From positions 64,001-112,325 of IMG/VR virus record IMGVR_UViG_3300015371_000005: DNA of 48,325 bases; one strand, written 5' to 3'. The notes beneath the pieces were generated by a model. That model saw nothing but the letters and a program-made list of their open reading frames with translations. It ran no database searches and was not told where the DNA came from. The stretch's first letter is position 1; every line of letters begins with the position of its first letter. The stretch is from a virus. This document shows, one piece after another, positions 27,587 to 35,586 of the stretch. The translations under genes and the position numbers were made by a program.

Positions 27587-28066
27587 TTACAGTAGGAGCA
27601 TCAGCTCTTCATCTTCGCGTCTGGCATGCATCATAGCGCCTGAGAGAAGTAGCGTACTAACGTTACGTTCCTCATAGCTGGCCACGAGTGCAAACCCGGC
27701 CTGTGCAAAGAAGACACCTGACTTGACAAGTCCGAACGTTCCACGGAAGTGATCGCGGCTGACGGCAACCAGTGTGAAGCGACCGGGGAATCGATCCTGT
27801 TGAGCAACAATCGCGGGCTCGAACGGACCAGCAATCGTCGGCGCAGGAGTAGGTTCCGGCGCGGGCGCCACCGCATGCGTAAGCGTGAATGAACCGGGGA
27901 AGCGATCGATCTGCGGTGAGAAGGTGAGCGTGAAGCTGCCAGGGAAGCGATCAAGCTGCTCATCACCCTCCCAATCGGCCTCGAAATCCAGTGTGAACCA
28001 GGATGTCTCGCCGACACCAGACCAATCAGCGTCGAAGTCAATCTCAAACCATGGAAAGTCGCTCAT
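27587..28066 (-). CDS. Virion-type protein with FPGSFTL repeats
   Basis: 159 residues from ATG 28066 (MSDFPWFEIDFDADW). Two acidic repeats (FEIDFDADW, FTLDFEADW) are followed by four copies of a short motif (DRFPGSFTL, DRFPGSFTL, DRFPGRFTLV, DHFRGTFGLV) and a Pro-rich hinge. The pattern suggests beta-stranded repeats of a tail or fibre protein. The start overlaps the upstream 53-residue gene. Confidence 0.6.
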   Translation of the reverse strand: MSDFPWFEIDFDADWSGVGETSWFTLDFEADWEGDEQLDRFPGSFTLTFSPQIDRFPGSFTLTHAVAPAPEPTPAPTIAGPFEPAIVAQQDRFPGRFTLVAVSRDHFRGTFGLVKSGVFFAQAGFALVASYEERNVSTLLLSGAMMHARREDEELMLLL

Positions 28067-28224
28067 AGCGGACGCTCCATGAAGTACACCCAGCCGCAGC
28101 TCCAACCCATCTCACGCCCACACTTGGGCCGGCAGCGGTGCGGGTTGAAGCACTTGCGTCTGCCATCGAACCAAACGCGATCGACGCCACGGTAGCTGAA
28201 GAGGGCTAGAACACCAGGGCTCAT
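28063..28224 (-). CDS. Small Cys-rich protein
   Basis: 53 residues: MSPGVLALFSYRGVDRVWFD...CFNPHRCRPKCGREMGWSCG. Four Cys and one His arranged C-x4-C-x3-C-x7-C suggest a zinc finger or disulfide-bonded peptide. ATGA overlap with the upstream adhesin. Not recognised. Confidence 0.55.
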   Translation of the reverse strand: MSPGVLALFSYRGVDRVWFDGRRKCFNPHRCRPKCGREMGWSCGWVYFMERPL

Positions 28225-30257
28225 GTCGTCCAGTTCCCAGCAAGATCCTGAGCGAAGATCTTCAGCGAATGCTCGCCATCACCAGCCGGCAAGCTTGTTG
28301 CATCGATGGTTGTCACCTGATCATCACTGGCCGGGACTGCGCCTCCACTGGCCACGAGCGTCCCATCCGTATGCGTAGCTCCCCCGGCACCGGTAAGATC
28401 ACGGATCTCCCATGCTTGACAAGCTTCATCTACATTCCAGGTGACATCCGTTGTGGTATGCCCTGCAACCAAACTGACTCTGGTTGCCGTCTCAGACACA
28501 TAGACGGTTACCGGCGGCGTAGTGTCGCCCGAAGCGGATTCTGTAGTTACATTGTCAGTGATTCCCAGTGCATCAGCAACAGCGTTAGCGAACTCAGCCA
28601 GCGTGGCGTTGGCATCGGTGATTCCGAGTGCGTCGGCCAGTGCAGAGAAGTACTCTGCTGCGCTCACATTGGCGTCTGTGAGCCCTAGAGCGTCCGCAAC
28701 GGCAAGTCCTATGCCCTTCTCTGAGAGTGCATCCGTGATCGCTGGATTGTCAGCAATTGTGTTGGCAAACTCTTCGATGAATGATTGGGCATCCGTCAGT
28801 GCAATTGCATCTGCGATGGTTGAGGGGAAGAACTCAGCCGCCGGTGTGTTCGCGTCAGTGATTCCAAGTGCATCTGCAATCGACTTGCCAGGCTCAAATG
28901 CCCTTGCATCCGTGATCCCAAGAGCATCAGCAAGGGATAGCTGAGGTTCAAGCGACCTCGCATCCGTGATGGCAATTGAATCGGCAAGCGATAGCTCTGG
29001 CTGGAGCGATCTTGCATCGGTGATGGCAGGTGAATCGGCAAGAGAAAGCCCCGGCTCGAACGCCCGCGCATCCGTCAACGCTATTGGATCGGCAATCGTC
29101 CTCTCGTACGTGGCGACAAAGGTCTCGGCATCAGTGATCGCAGGCGAATCAGCAATCGTCTGACCCCAGCCATGCTCAGAAACCGGGCTGTCAGTGATGG
29201 CAATCGAATCACCGATCGTCTGTGTCAGCGCAGCACCACTGGCAGCAGGAGCCTCCAGATACGCCTCATAGATGGTGACAACGATAGTGTCACCAGTCGG
29301 TGAATCAGCATGGATCTGAAGCTCAAGATTCGAGTAGCTGGTGATGTTCGCCGCACTGGCATCAGGAATGGTCAGCGTGTAATCTGCCGCCGAGGTTGTC
29401 AGACCACCAGTGGTGAGATCACCTGAGCGATTGTTGGCACCCTCATACAAGGCCGCCGTGATCGTTACCGTACCGCTACCTGATGCCTTCTTGGCCCGAA
29501 TCTTGATTGTGTGGAGCGTGCGTGTGGTCGGCTCGCCACCAGAAGCCAGCGACAACTTAGCTGTCGTTGTTGTCGTCGGAGCAGGAGCTTCCTTGATGCT
29601 AGCCGCAGCAATGCAGTAGTCATCTGATGTTGCGAAACTCCAATTGATGGTGTATGTGCCAGCGCTGGTGGCGGCTGTGCTGCGTGCTACATGCCCTGAG
29701 TTCGCGCCGGCATCAATGCCAATCCCTGCACCTGTGCCGCCCGAGAACACTTCCTCGCCCGTGCCAGGCACATAGCTCGATGGAGCAGCAGCACCGCCCA
29801 TGAGCCCGCCATAGACCATCGCGTTGGCTACGACAGTTAGGTTTGCAGTAGGATCAGCCGCCGTCGTCGTGTTCTTCTGGACGATCCCGTCGAGCGCGGT
29901 GTGACCCGTCGTTGATGTGCAGGTGTGTGCGTAAGCTACCTTGTTGTCAGTGGTACACCCCTGCAATGTGACTGTCTGCGTACCTCCGAGCGCAGTGCCA
30001 CCGAGATTGAGGAAGTAGATCTGAACATTGCCGCCCTCGCTCGTGTCCGTGGCTTCGGCAACCTTCGTCATCGCGGTGCCGCCATAGAGCACGCCTGATA
30101 CCACCGGCGTAGCGAGATCGCCAAGCACAATGACTACAGCACCGTCAGCACCCGCTGCTCCTGCATGTGAGAATGTCCTGTTTCCCGATGTCGTATCAAC
30201 AACGGTTGCGTCGGCGTTGGCCGGGAAGCGCGTAGCAGTATCGTGAGCGACAGCCAT
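28221..30257 (-). CDS. Large tail adhesin with twelve ITD repeats
   Basis: 678 residues. Residues 1-225 form a lectin-like beta-sandwich (FPANADATVVDTTSGNRTFS; DDYCIAAASIKEAP). Residues about 229-339 are the same beta-sandwich domain as in the 791-residue adhesin (LSLASGGEPTTRTLHTIKIR...YTLTIPDASAANITSYSNLE). Residues about 346-569 are twelve copies of a short repeat, e.g. LADSIAITD, IADALGITD. A C-terminal Ig-like domain (about 575-678) resembles that at the end of the 225-residue protein upstream. Its domain sharing suggests it and the 791-residue adhesin were assembled from a common kit for receptor binding. Confidence 0.7.
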   Translation of the reverse strand: MAVAHDTATRFPANADATVVDTTSGNRTFSHAGAAGADGAVVIVLGDLATPVVSGVLYGGTAMTKVAEATDTSEGGNVQIYFLNLGGTALGGTQTVTLQGCTTDNKVAYAHTCTSTTGHTALDGIVQKNTTTAADPTANLTVVANAMVYGGLMGGAAAPSSYVPGTGEEVFSGGTGAGIGIDAGANSGHVARSTAATSAGTYTINWSFATSDDYCIAAASIKEAPAPTTTTTAKLSLASGGEPTTRTLHTIKIRAKKASGSGTVTITAALYEGANNRSGDLTTGGLTTSAADYTLTIPDASAANITSYSNLELQIHADSPTGDTIVVTIYEAYLEAPAASGAALTQTIGDSIAITDSPVSEHGWGQTIADSPAITDAETFVATYERTIADPIALTDARAFEPGLSLADSPAITDARSLQPELSLADSIAITDARSLEPQLSLADALGITDARAFEPGKSIADALGITDANTPAAEFFPSTIADAIALTDAQSFIEEFANTIADNPAITDALSEKGIGLAVADALGLTDANVSAAEYFSALADALGITDANATLAEFANAVADALGITDNVTTESASGDTTPPVTVYVSETATRVSLVAGHTTTDVTWNVDEACQAWEIRDLTGAGGATHTDGTLVASGGAVPASDDQVTTIDATSLPAGDGEHSLKIFAQDLAGNWTT
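28551..29220 (-). repeat. Tandem ITD-repeat coding region
   Basis: Twelve units of about 17-24 codons, each with the core L/I-A-D-x-x-x-I/L-T-D (for example IADSPAITD, LADSIAITD, IADALGITD, VADALGLTD). DNA between units is partly conserved, so unequal recombination could expand or shrink the array. Confidence 0.75.
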
Positions 30258-30847
30258 TACGCTAGCGTATGTGTGATGAAGGTCGCATCTGATGCATCAT
30301 TGACCTTCGACCACAATGGAGTTGACGCCCATGATGCAGCGTCATTGTCTGCATCTGGCTGAAACTTCTGAGGAACAGCCAAGCTCTCACCGTACACATT
30401 AGCGACATTTGAATTGCTGAAGCTCTGTGTAGCGTGCGGGTTTGGACACGTCGTATTCGGGCTTGTATCGCGCTCGGTTCCTCCGGTCGTAGCATTATCA
30501 GTGTAATTGAAGGTACCGCCAATACTCAGGAACTCAATCCAGTAGAAGGTCCCCGAGGTAACCGCAACAGGAGTAGCTAACGTGTACCCATTCCAAGCGT
30601 TGGCCGTATAGACACCAGAGGTATTGTCCTCCGACAGTCTGGTTGCACCAGAGATCGCACCAGCATTGTCGGCATACACAGCGCAATGGACCGCAGTCAG
30701 GCCAGAGCCGACCGCGCCTGTTCTGATCCAGATCTTCTCAACCGTGCCCGTGGCCAGCGCTTGCAAACGCTGAGCGAACGCAGTGTTTGCAACATTCGAG
30801 TTGGCGCTATTGGCGCCAGTATCGCTCTGTCCCAGAAGGACAGTCAT
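30257..30847 (-). CDS. Virion protein with shared C-terminal module
   Basis: 196 residues. A beta-sandwich (about 40-140; TVEKIWIRTGAVGSGLTAVH; TFYWIEFLSIGGTFNY) is followed by a C-terminal segment (FQPDADNDAASWASTPLWSK...NDASDATFITHTLA) that matches the C-terminus of the protein at 13598-14356. Likely a fibre-tip or appendage component. Confidence 0.65.
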   Translation of the reverse strand: MTVLLGQSDTGANSANSNVANTAFAQRLQALATGTVEKIWIRTGAVGSGLTAVHCAVYADNAGAISGATRLSEDNTSGVYTANAWNGYTLATPVAVTSGTFYWIEFLSIGGTFNYTDNATTGGTERDTSPNTTCPNPHATQSFSNSNVANVYGESLAVPQKFQPDADNDAASWASTPLWSKVNDASDATFITHTLA

Positions 30848-30850
30848 TGC

Positions 30851-31528
30851 TTACGCGCTCCACAGTCCCGAGAGATCCTGCACGAAGACCTTCACGATCT
30901 TGGTTCCGTCACCAGCAGATGCAGTCTCCAGATCCGTACCCTTGATTGTCACTGACTGGTTTGTCGTCGCGGCAAGCGAGGTGCCAGTCGTATTCGCTGA
31001 TCCTGCTGTGACGGGGATGGTCGTGCCGGCGCTCTCCACCGAGCCCGTGGCGGGAACGACCTTGACCTTCCATGCCTGAATGGCAACGTCTGCCTGGAAC
31101 TGGAAAGTTGTCGTATCGAAGGACGCGACCTTCGAGATCTTCGTCGGGGAGGCTGCCACGCTGATTGTCGCGACCGGGATGGTCGTATCGAGCGTGATCG
31201 TATCCGTCGCCTCAGTGGAGACGTTTCCTACATCATCACGGATCTTGACATGCAGCGTCTTCAGCGCATCGCCTGTTGACAGCTTGACTGCTTGAGAAGT
31301 GCTGTAGGCAATCCAGGACGAAGCGCCTTCAGTCGTCTGGATATTGGCGTTGTCAGCAGGATCGACATCGCCGTAGATCTTCATCTGATAGCTGGTTGTC
31401 ACACCATCAGACGTGAACGGCTGTGCTGTCACTGCCTGCGTAGTTGCGTATGTAGCACCCGAGTTGATATCGAGGGTTACACCAGCAGGTGCAGTGGTGT
31501 CTAGGGTAAGATTGAAGTTGTTAGCCAT
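30851..31528 (-). CDS. Tail-associated Ig-like protein
   Basis: 225 residues in two Ig-like units: about 1-112 (TAPAGVTLDINSGATYATTQ...LHVKIRDDVGNVSTEATDTI) and about 115-225 (PVATISVAASPTKISKVASF). The second resembles the C-terminal domain of the 678-residue adhesin (VKVFVQDLSGLWSA versus LKIFAQDLAGNWTT). Probable virion component. Confidence 0.65.
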   Translation of the reverse strand: MANNFNLTLDTTAPAGVTLDINSGATYATTQAVTAQPFTSDGVTTSYQMKIYGDVDPADNANIQTTEGASSWIAYSTSQAVKLSTGDALKTLHVKIRDDVGNVSTEATDTITLDTTIPVATISVAASPTKISKVASFDTTTFQFQADVAIQAWKVKVVPATGSVESAGTTIPVTAGSANTTGTSLAATTNQSVTIKGTDLETASAGDGTKIVKVFVQDLSGLWSA

Positions 31529-31872
31529 CAGACAAACCGCTTGCTGCTGACGACGTATTCAAATTGCATAGGGCCTAGCTCCTCGTCGGTTGCGGGCGTT
31601 TGAACTCGTGCCCAGAATGTGAACTGCTCGTCAGCCATAAGACTGTCGGCCACAAGGATTGATGTTCCTGGGTTCTGCCATGTATCCGGCAGCCCATTGA
31701 CATCCTCTGCAAGTTGAACCATGGTCGCCGCATCGCCAGCGAGCGCCACTCGCACGACACGGATCTCGCCGCCACTGATGTTCTGACCGGTGATCATGAT
31801 CGGATCAGACGGCCCTTCACCAACCTCGATCTCACCGAAATCAACTTGATAGTCAAGACTAACGTTAGCCAT
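31528..31872 (-). CDS. Small structural-type protein
   Basis: 114 residues from ATG 31872 (MANVSLDYQVDFGEIEVGEG). The N-terminus and ISGGEIRVVRVALAG fit a beta-sandwich as in neck, fibre or fibrous proteins. Start overlaps the end of the 300-residue gene. Probably part of the adhesin assembly. Confidence 0.6.
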   Translation of the reverse strand: MANVSLDYQVDFGEIEVGEGPSDPIMITGQNISGGEIRVVRVALAGDAATMVQLAEDVNGLPDTWQNPGTSILVADSLMADEQFTFWARVQTPATDEELGPMQFEYVVSSKRFV

Positions 31873-32767
31873 CGACAGGCACCTCATCCACGCTCGTGAT
31901 CAGCTTTGACTCGGGATCACGAGTGACAACCTTGCGGGTAGGCTTCGTGTTATCGACATGTACATTGATGACTGGCTGCGGCATCTGGGAGGCCACACGC
32001 CCAAGCGCATCAGCCAGCGCCACGCCCTCATCCGGGTCCTCTTCCCAAACGCCTGTCTCGGCCACGACAAGCGGGTCCTCAAGGTTCGTCTTGCCGCTCT
32101 TGGGCTTTGCCTCACCGAAGCTCTGCTCAAGCCGTGTCTTGACCGCAGCGTTGTTGATCTTGCTGACAACGAACTTGGAGACATCAGCAGCATCCCAGCC
32201 ACGGCCCTGAAGCCTCGTCACTACATTGACAATGCTGGCCTCATCTAGCCCTCGCAATGCGCTCTTGACGTAGGTCTTGGAACCAGCCACCTTGACAGCA
32301 GTTGCATTGACGTTCTGATCAAGCAAGTCAACGAGATCATCGAGCTTCGCTGCCTTGACATCGGAAACGAACATGTCGATGTTGACCTGAGATGAGTTGA
32401 CATCTGGATGTGCGTCGAGATACGCCTTTGCCTTGGCCGGATCGATGTCACGCAAGGTTCGTGCTGCGGCGCGAACGATATCCTGGCGCTTCTCCCATTG
32501 CGCCTGTGTCACGCCCTGAGGCAATGTCCTTGTCTGCTGTACGACAACCACATCACCACCCTGTTGCTGAACAGAGCGCCCCGATGCCTTGCCGGCGAAA
32601 CGCCCGCTGGCCGGATCGACGTTGGGATTGCCTGAAGCCGCTCCTCGCAGTACGACAGCGCCTGAGGTTCTCTGCGCCGCCACCTGGCCCGGAGCCCGTG
32701 TAGCGAGCAGGATCGGCCAGCCGTTCTCGTCTTCGGTCAGCTCGACAACTTGTTCATCGTCAGCCAT
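31865..32767 (-). CDS. Helical virion or assembly protein of unknown function
   Basis: 300 residues immediately after the portal-MuF gene. Disordered, Gly/Gln-rich N-terminal part (about 1-80), then a helical body (IVRAAARTLRDIDPAKAKAY; KLDDLVDLLDQNVNATAVKV). The C-terminus VTRDPESKLITSVDEVP resembles the ends of phage head proteins that carry a V-x-R-D-x-x-G-x-I-x-x-V-x-E-x-P phrase. It could be a scaffold or head accessory; unproven. No protease signature. Confidence 0.55.
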   Translation of the reverse strand: MADDEQVVELTEDENGWPILLATRAPGQVAAQRTSGAVVLRGAASGNPNVDPASGRFAGKASGRSVQQQGGDVVVVQQTRTLPQGVTQAQWEKRQDIVRAAARTLRDIDPAKAKAYLDAHPDVNSSQVNIDMFVSDVKAAKLDDLVDLLDQNVNATAVKVAGSKTYVKSALRGLDEASIVNVVTRLQGRGWDAADVSKFVVSKINNAAVKTRLEQSFGEAKPKSGKTNLEDPLVVAETGVWEEDPDEGVALADALGRVASQMPQPVINVHVDNTKPTRKVVTRDPESKLITSVDEVPVDG

Positions 32768-32867
32768 TAGCAGACCTCCATCGTGTCACGGCGCGTTCGT
32801 GATGGACCATCGACCACGCAAGGAGACCAGTGAGGACAAAGATGGTTAGATTTCGCAGATCCTTCAT
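32760..32867 (-). CDS. 35-residue membrane protein
   Basis: Starts ATG 32867: MKDLRNLTIFVLTGLLAWSM, then VHHERAVTRWRSANG. One hydrophobic helix (about 8-22) and a basic tail. It overlaps the 300-residue gene start by 8 bases. A mini-protein of the kind that acts as holin or membrane regulator, or a chance ORF; no domain evidence. It covers nearly all of the 102-base gap between two large genes. Confidence 0.4.
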   Translation of the reverse strand: MKDLRNLTIFVLTGLLAWSMVHHERAVTRWRSANG

Positions 32868-32869
32868 TC

Positions 32870-35578
32870 CTAACCCACCTGTGCGTACCCGTTGCGAGAC
32901 TTGGTAGTTAGCTTGTCAACCACAGCCGAGAGATATTCGTCAACCACGGTATCGTCAATTCCGTTGAGGATGTACACTGTGCTTGAGTCGTCATCGAAGT
33001 AGGCAAAGTGATCGGCATACTCCTCTGGCATCTGCATGACGTGCTCGATGGAGAAGTTGGCACGCGGCACAAGCTCGTAGCCCAGCGTGTCATTGGGATG
33101 TGTCTTGCGCAGCTCTCTCCACGCCTCGCGAATCGTCAGCAGCTTGCCATCGCGCTCCTCGCACACGGCATCTGTCGGCCCGAGCTGTGCGTCATGGGCC
33201 TTGACATACTTGATCCCCGAAGCCGCACCCGAGAGCAGTGTCGCCGCGTTGACGACATCGCGTGTCTCGGAGCGAGCGATGCGATCGGCGCGCGTGCGGG
33301 GCATGCTCTCAAAGCGAGCTGTCAATCCATCTGCGATCTCACCGGGAGTCTTGCCATCGCGGATCTCGTTGACAAGATGGTTCCTCAGCTCATCCTTGAA
33401 GCTCTGATCGGTAAGCTTGATCAAGCGCCCAACCTGCTCATCAATGTAATTTGTCACCGCATCTTCATCAGGCTTCACGTCAGTGCCCAGCGCCTGGTTC
33501 TCAAGGATGGAGGCGCGCTTGAGGATCTTGCGCATGATGGCCTGCGACTTGTTGGTCAGATCCTTGAGCACCGACGAACTGAGGCTGAACCCGGTGGCAA
33601 TGACACGCGCTGCCTTCTCGGCCTGGCGCTTGGTCACCGGCACGAGCTTGCGCTTGTCAGCAAACATCAGCCCCTCGGCGCCATACATGAACTTGACATC
33701 GCTGTCCTCAAACTCAAACGTGTCAATCTTGTCAATGTAGTTAGCCATCTCCGGATACAGACGCCGGAAGTGTGCCGACCAGACACGCCTTAGCTGTACC
33801 GAGAGCGCCCGGATCGTCTTGTCCTCATAGTGCTTGGTCGCAGGCAGGCCGGCGAGGAAGTCATCGACATCAGACAGCTCAACATCGATCACGATCTCCT
33901 CACGCGGCTGGATGTAAATGAAGCTGTCCTCAAGATCCTCAAAGCCAGCGGCCACCGGAGTGTTATTGGCGTTGGGAACGCTGCCGCCAGCGGTGAACCC
34001 AGGATTGACAGTCGGATTCGTGACTCGGCCTGTGACACCGGGAACATTGGGCACGCCGGTGTTTCCCAGCGCCGCTTGCTGATCGGCAATCCTCTTGCGT
34101 TCGGCTGCCAGGGCATTGGGATCGCGCAGTGGCGTGCCAATGCGGCGCAAGAGCTCGGTGATGTCAATCTGATCCAGAGTGGTGGGATCGTTCTGACCGA
34201 AGAGCTGGATGATCTGCTTGTTGAGATCCATGTCCTCCTGACGGAAGCCCCTGCTCTTCATCACCGCGCTGCCGCCAGCAGTCAGGAACTCAGGCTGATT
34301 GAGCATCAGGAGCTGCGGGATCATGTACAGGTTGACTTCCTCCATGATCTCGTCCATGAAGAGCTGCTGGCTCTGTGTGAAGATCTCGGCCATCTGTGCA
34401 GCCACATTGCCACCAGTACGGCCGACCTCGCCGCCGGTGAAGGCAAGCTCGGGCACCCAGCATGAACGCAGCTTCATGACATTCAGGTAGTTGAAACGCG
34501 CATCGAAGACGGTCAATGCCTCAAACGGAGTCTCAAGGAACTTGAAGTCCCAGGCGCGCTGCGTGTTCGACGTGTCACCGATGCCGGCCTCTGCCATCGT
34601 GGAGGGCACGGCGGCGACAGCATTGGAACGCAAGCGCTCGGCCATCTCAAGCGCGATCTCCCAATTGGGGCGTGTTATGCCCGTTATCGAGTCAACCAGG
34701 GTGCTGCCTTCTGGGTGGTAGGCAAGTACCGGCGGGATGGCGAGACGCTCGTAACCACGATTTGAAAGTCCGAACAGGAACTCGTACGTCCACCAGTAGC
34801 CACGGGCCAGACCAGTGAGAGGGTAACCATAGATTGAGCCATGCTCCTGATCCTTCCCGTTGGTCGCCCACAGCGCGTGGTAGATGTCAATCTCAAGCTG
34901 AGCGGCCTGCTTCTTCTTCGTGCCCTTGCGCTTCATCGTCGCTGCCGCTGAGGTTGTCGGGTTCGTGTAGAGAATCCCCTTGAACTCCTCGGTCTTCTCA
35001 TCGAACATCGGCTGGACAAGCTCGGGGCGCAGCGCTACCGGAGCGCGCCAGATCTTGGGCAGGATCGTTCCCTGATCCCACACAGGCTTGACAGTGGGAT
35101 TGCCATTCTTGTCAAGCTTTGACTGATCCTCGAACACGCCGCCGGGATTGGCAAGCTGCCAGCGCTTGGCAATGGCCTGGAAGCCGAAGTCGAGGCATAG
35201 CATCCGCTGGAAGACGTAGCGGGCGTAGATCTTGCGGATGCAGGCGTCAACGAAGGCGGCAACTTCTGCATTGAGACCCTTCTTGTCACGCGCCTCGATA
35301 TACCACTCGGCTCGTGCGATCGGAACCTTGCGGTAGTGCAGGGCAAAGGCGATCATCGAGTCCTTGCGCAGTTGACGCATCTGCCGCAACGTGACGCGCT
35401 CAGAGTCAAACGGAGGGCCAAGTGTGTCGCGTTGCTGCTGCCAGAGCGTATCGCCCTGTGTCTGCGCCCCGGTTGTCGGTGCCTGCTCGACGCCGAGAAC
35501 AGACTTGGTGAGCCTGTCAAGTTCCTTGGGATCTACATCCGTCTGGACAGGAATCTTGGCATTGGCTTGATCGGACAT
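32870..35578 (-). CDS. Portal protein fused to MuF-like domain
   Basis: 902 residues. The first about 600 residues look like a phage portal of the Mu gp29 / DUF935 group (LRQMRQLRKDSMIAFALHYR; GIGDTSNTQRAWDFKFLET; Pro-rich and Gln-rich linkers around 510-560). The C-terminal about 300 residues include RADRIARSETRDVVNAATLL, the MuF-type R-A-x-R-I-A-R-x-E motif, followed by DAQLGPTDAVCEERDGKLLT. In Mu and SPP1, portal and MuF are separate genes; here they are one polypeptide. The portal is the DNA gate; MuF-like domains are head-internal and sometimes carry an effector. Walls of the gene abut the terminase gene upstream. Confidence 0.75.
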   Translation of the reverse strand: MSDQANAKIPVQTDVDPKELDRLTKSVLGVEQAPTTGAQTQGDTLWQQQRDTLGPPFDSERVTLRQMRQLRKDSMIAFALHYRKVPIARAEWYIEARDKKGLNAEVAAFVDACIRKIYARYVFQRMLCLDFGFQAIAKRWQLANPGGVFEDQSKLDKNGNPTVKPVWDQGTILPKIWRAPVALRPELVQPMFDEKTEEFKGILYTNPTTSAAATMKRKGTKKKQAAQLEIDIYHALWATNGKDQEHGSIYGYPLTGLARGYWWTYEFLFGLSNRGYERLAIPPVLAYHPEGSTLVDSITGITRPNWEIALEMAERLRSNAVAAVPSTMAEAGIGDTSNTQRAWDFKFLETPFEALTVFDARFNYLNVMKLRSCWVPELAFTGGEVGRTGGNVAAQMAEIFTQSQQLFMDEIMEEVNLYMIPQLLMLNQPEFLTAGGSAVMKSRGFRQEDMDLNKQIIQLFGQNDPTTLDQIDITELLRRIGTPLRDPNALAAERKRIADQQAALGNTGVPNVPGVTGRVTNPTVNPGFTAGGSVPNANNTPVAAGFEDLEDSFIYIQPREEIVIDVELSDVDDFLAGLPATKHYEDKTIRALSVQLRRVWSAHFRRLYPEMANYIDKIDTFEFEDSDVKFMYGAEGLMFADKRKLVPVTKRQAEKAARVIATGFSLSSSVLKDLTNKSQAIMRKILKRASILENQALGTDVKPDEDAVTNYIDEQVGRLIKLTDQSFKDELRNHLVNEIRDGKTPGEIADGLTARFESMPRTRADRIARSETRDVVNAATLLSGAASGIKYVKAHDAQLGPTDAVCEERDGKLLTIREAWRELRKTHPNDTLGYELVPRANFSIEHVMQMPEEYADHFAYFDDDSSTVYILNGIDDTVVDEYLSAVVDKLTTKSRNGYAQVG

Positions 35579-35586
35579 ATGTCACT

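Noticed and set aside
28551-29220. CRISPR-like regular repeats
   Set aside because: Units are coding, degenerate and in frame with an adhesin; there are no identical repeats with unique spacers.
33008-33793. 261-codon + strand ORF inside the portal-MuF gene
   Set aside because: No ribosome site or domain; the - strand encodes a clear MuF motif here.
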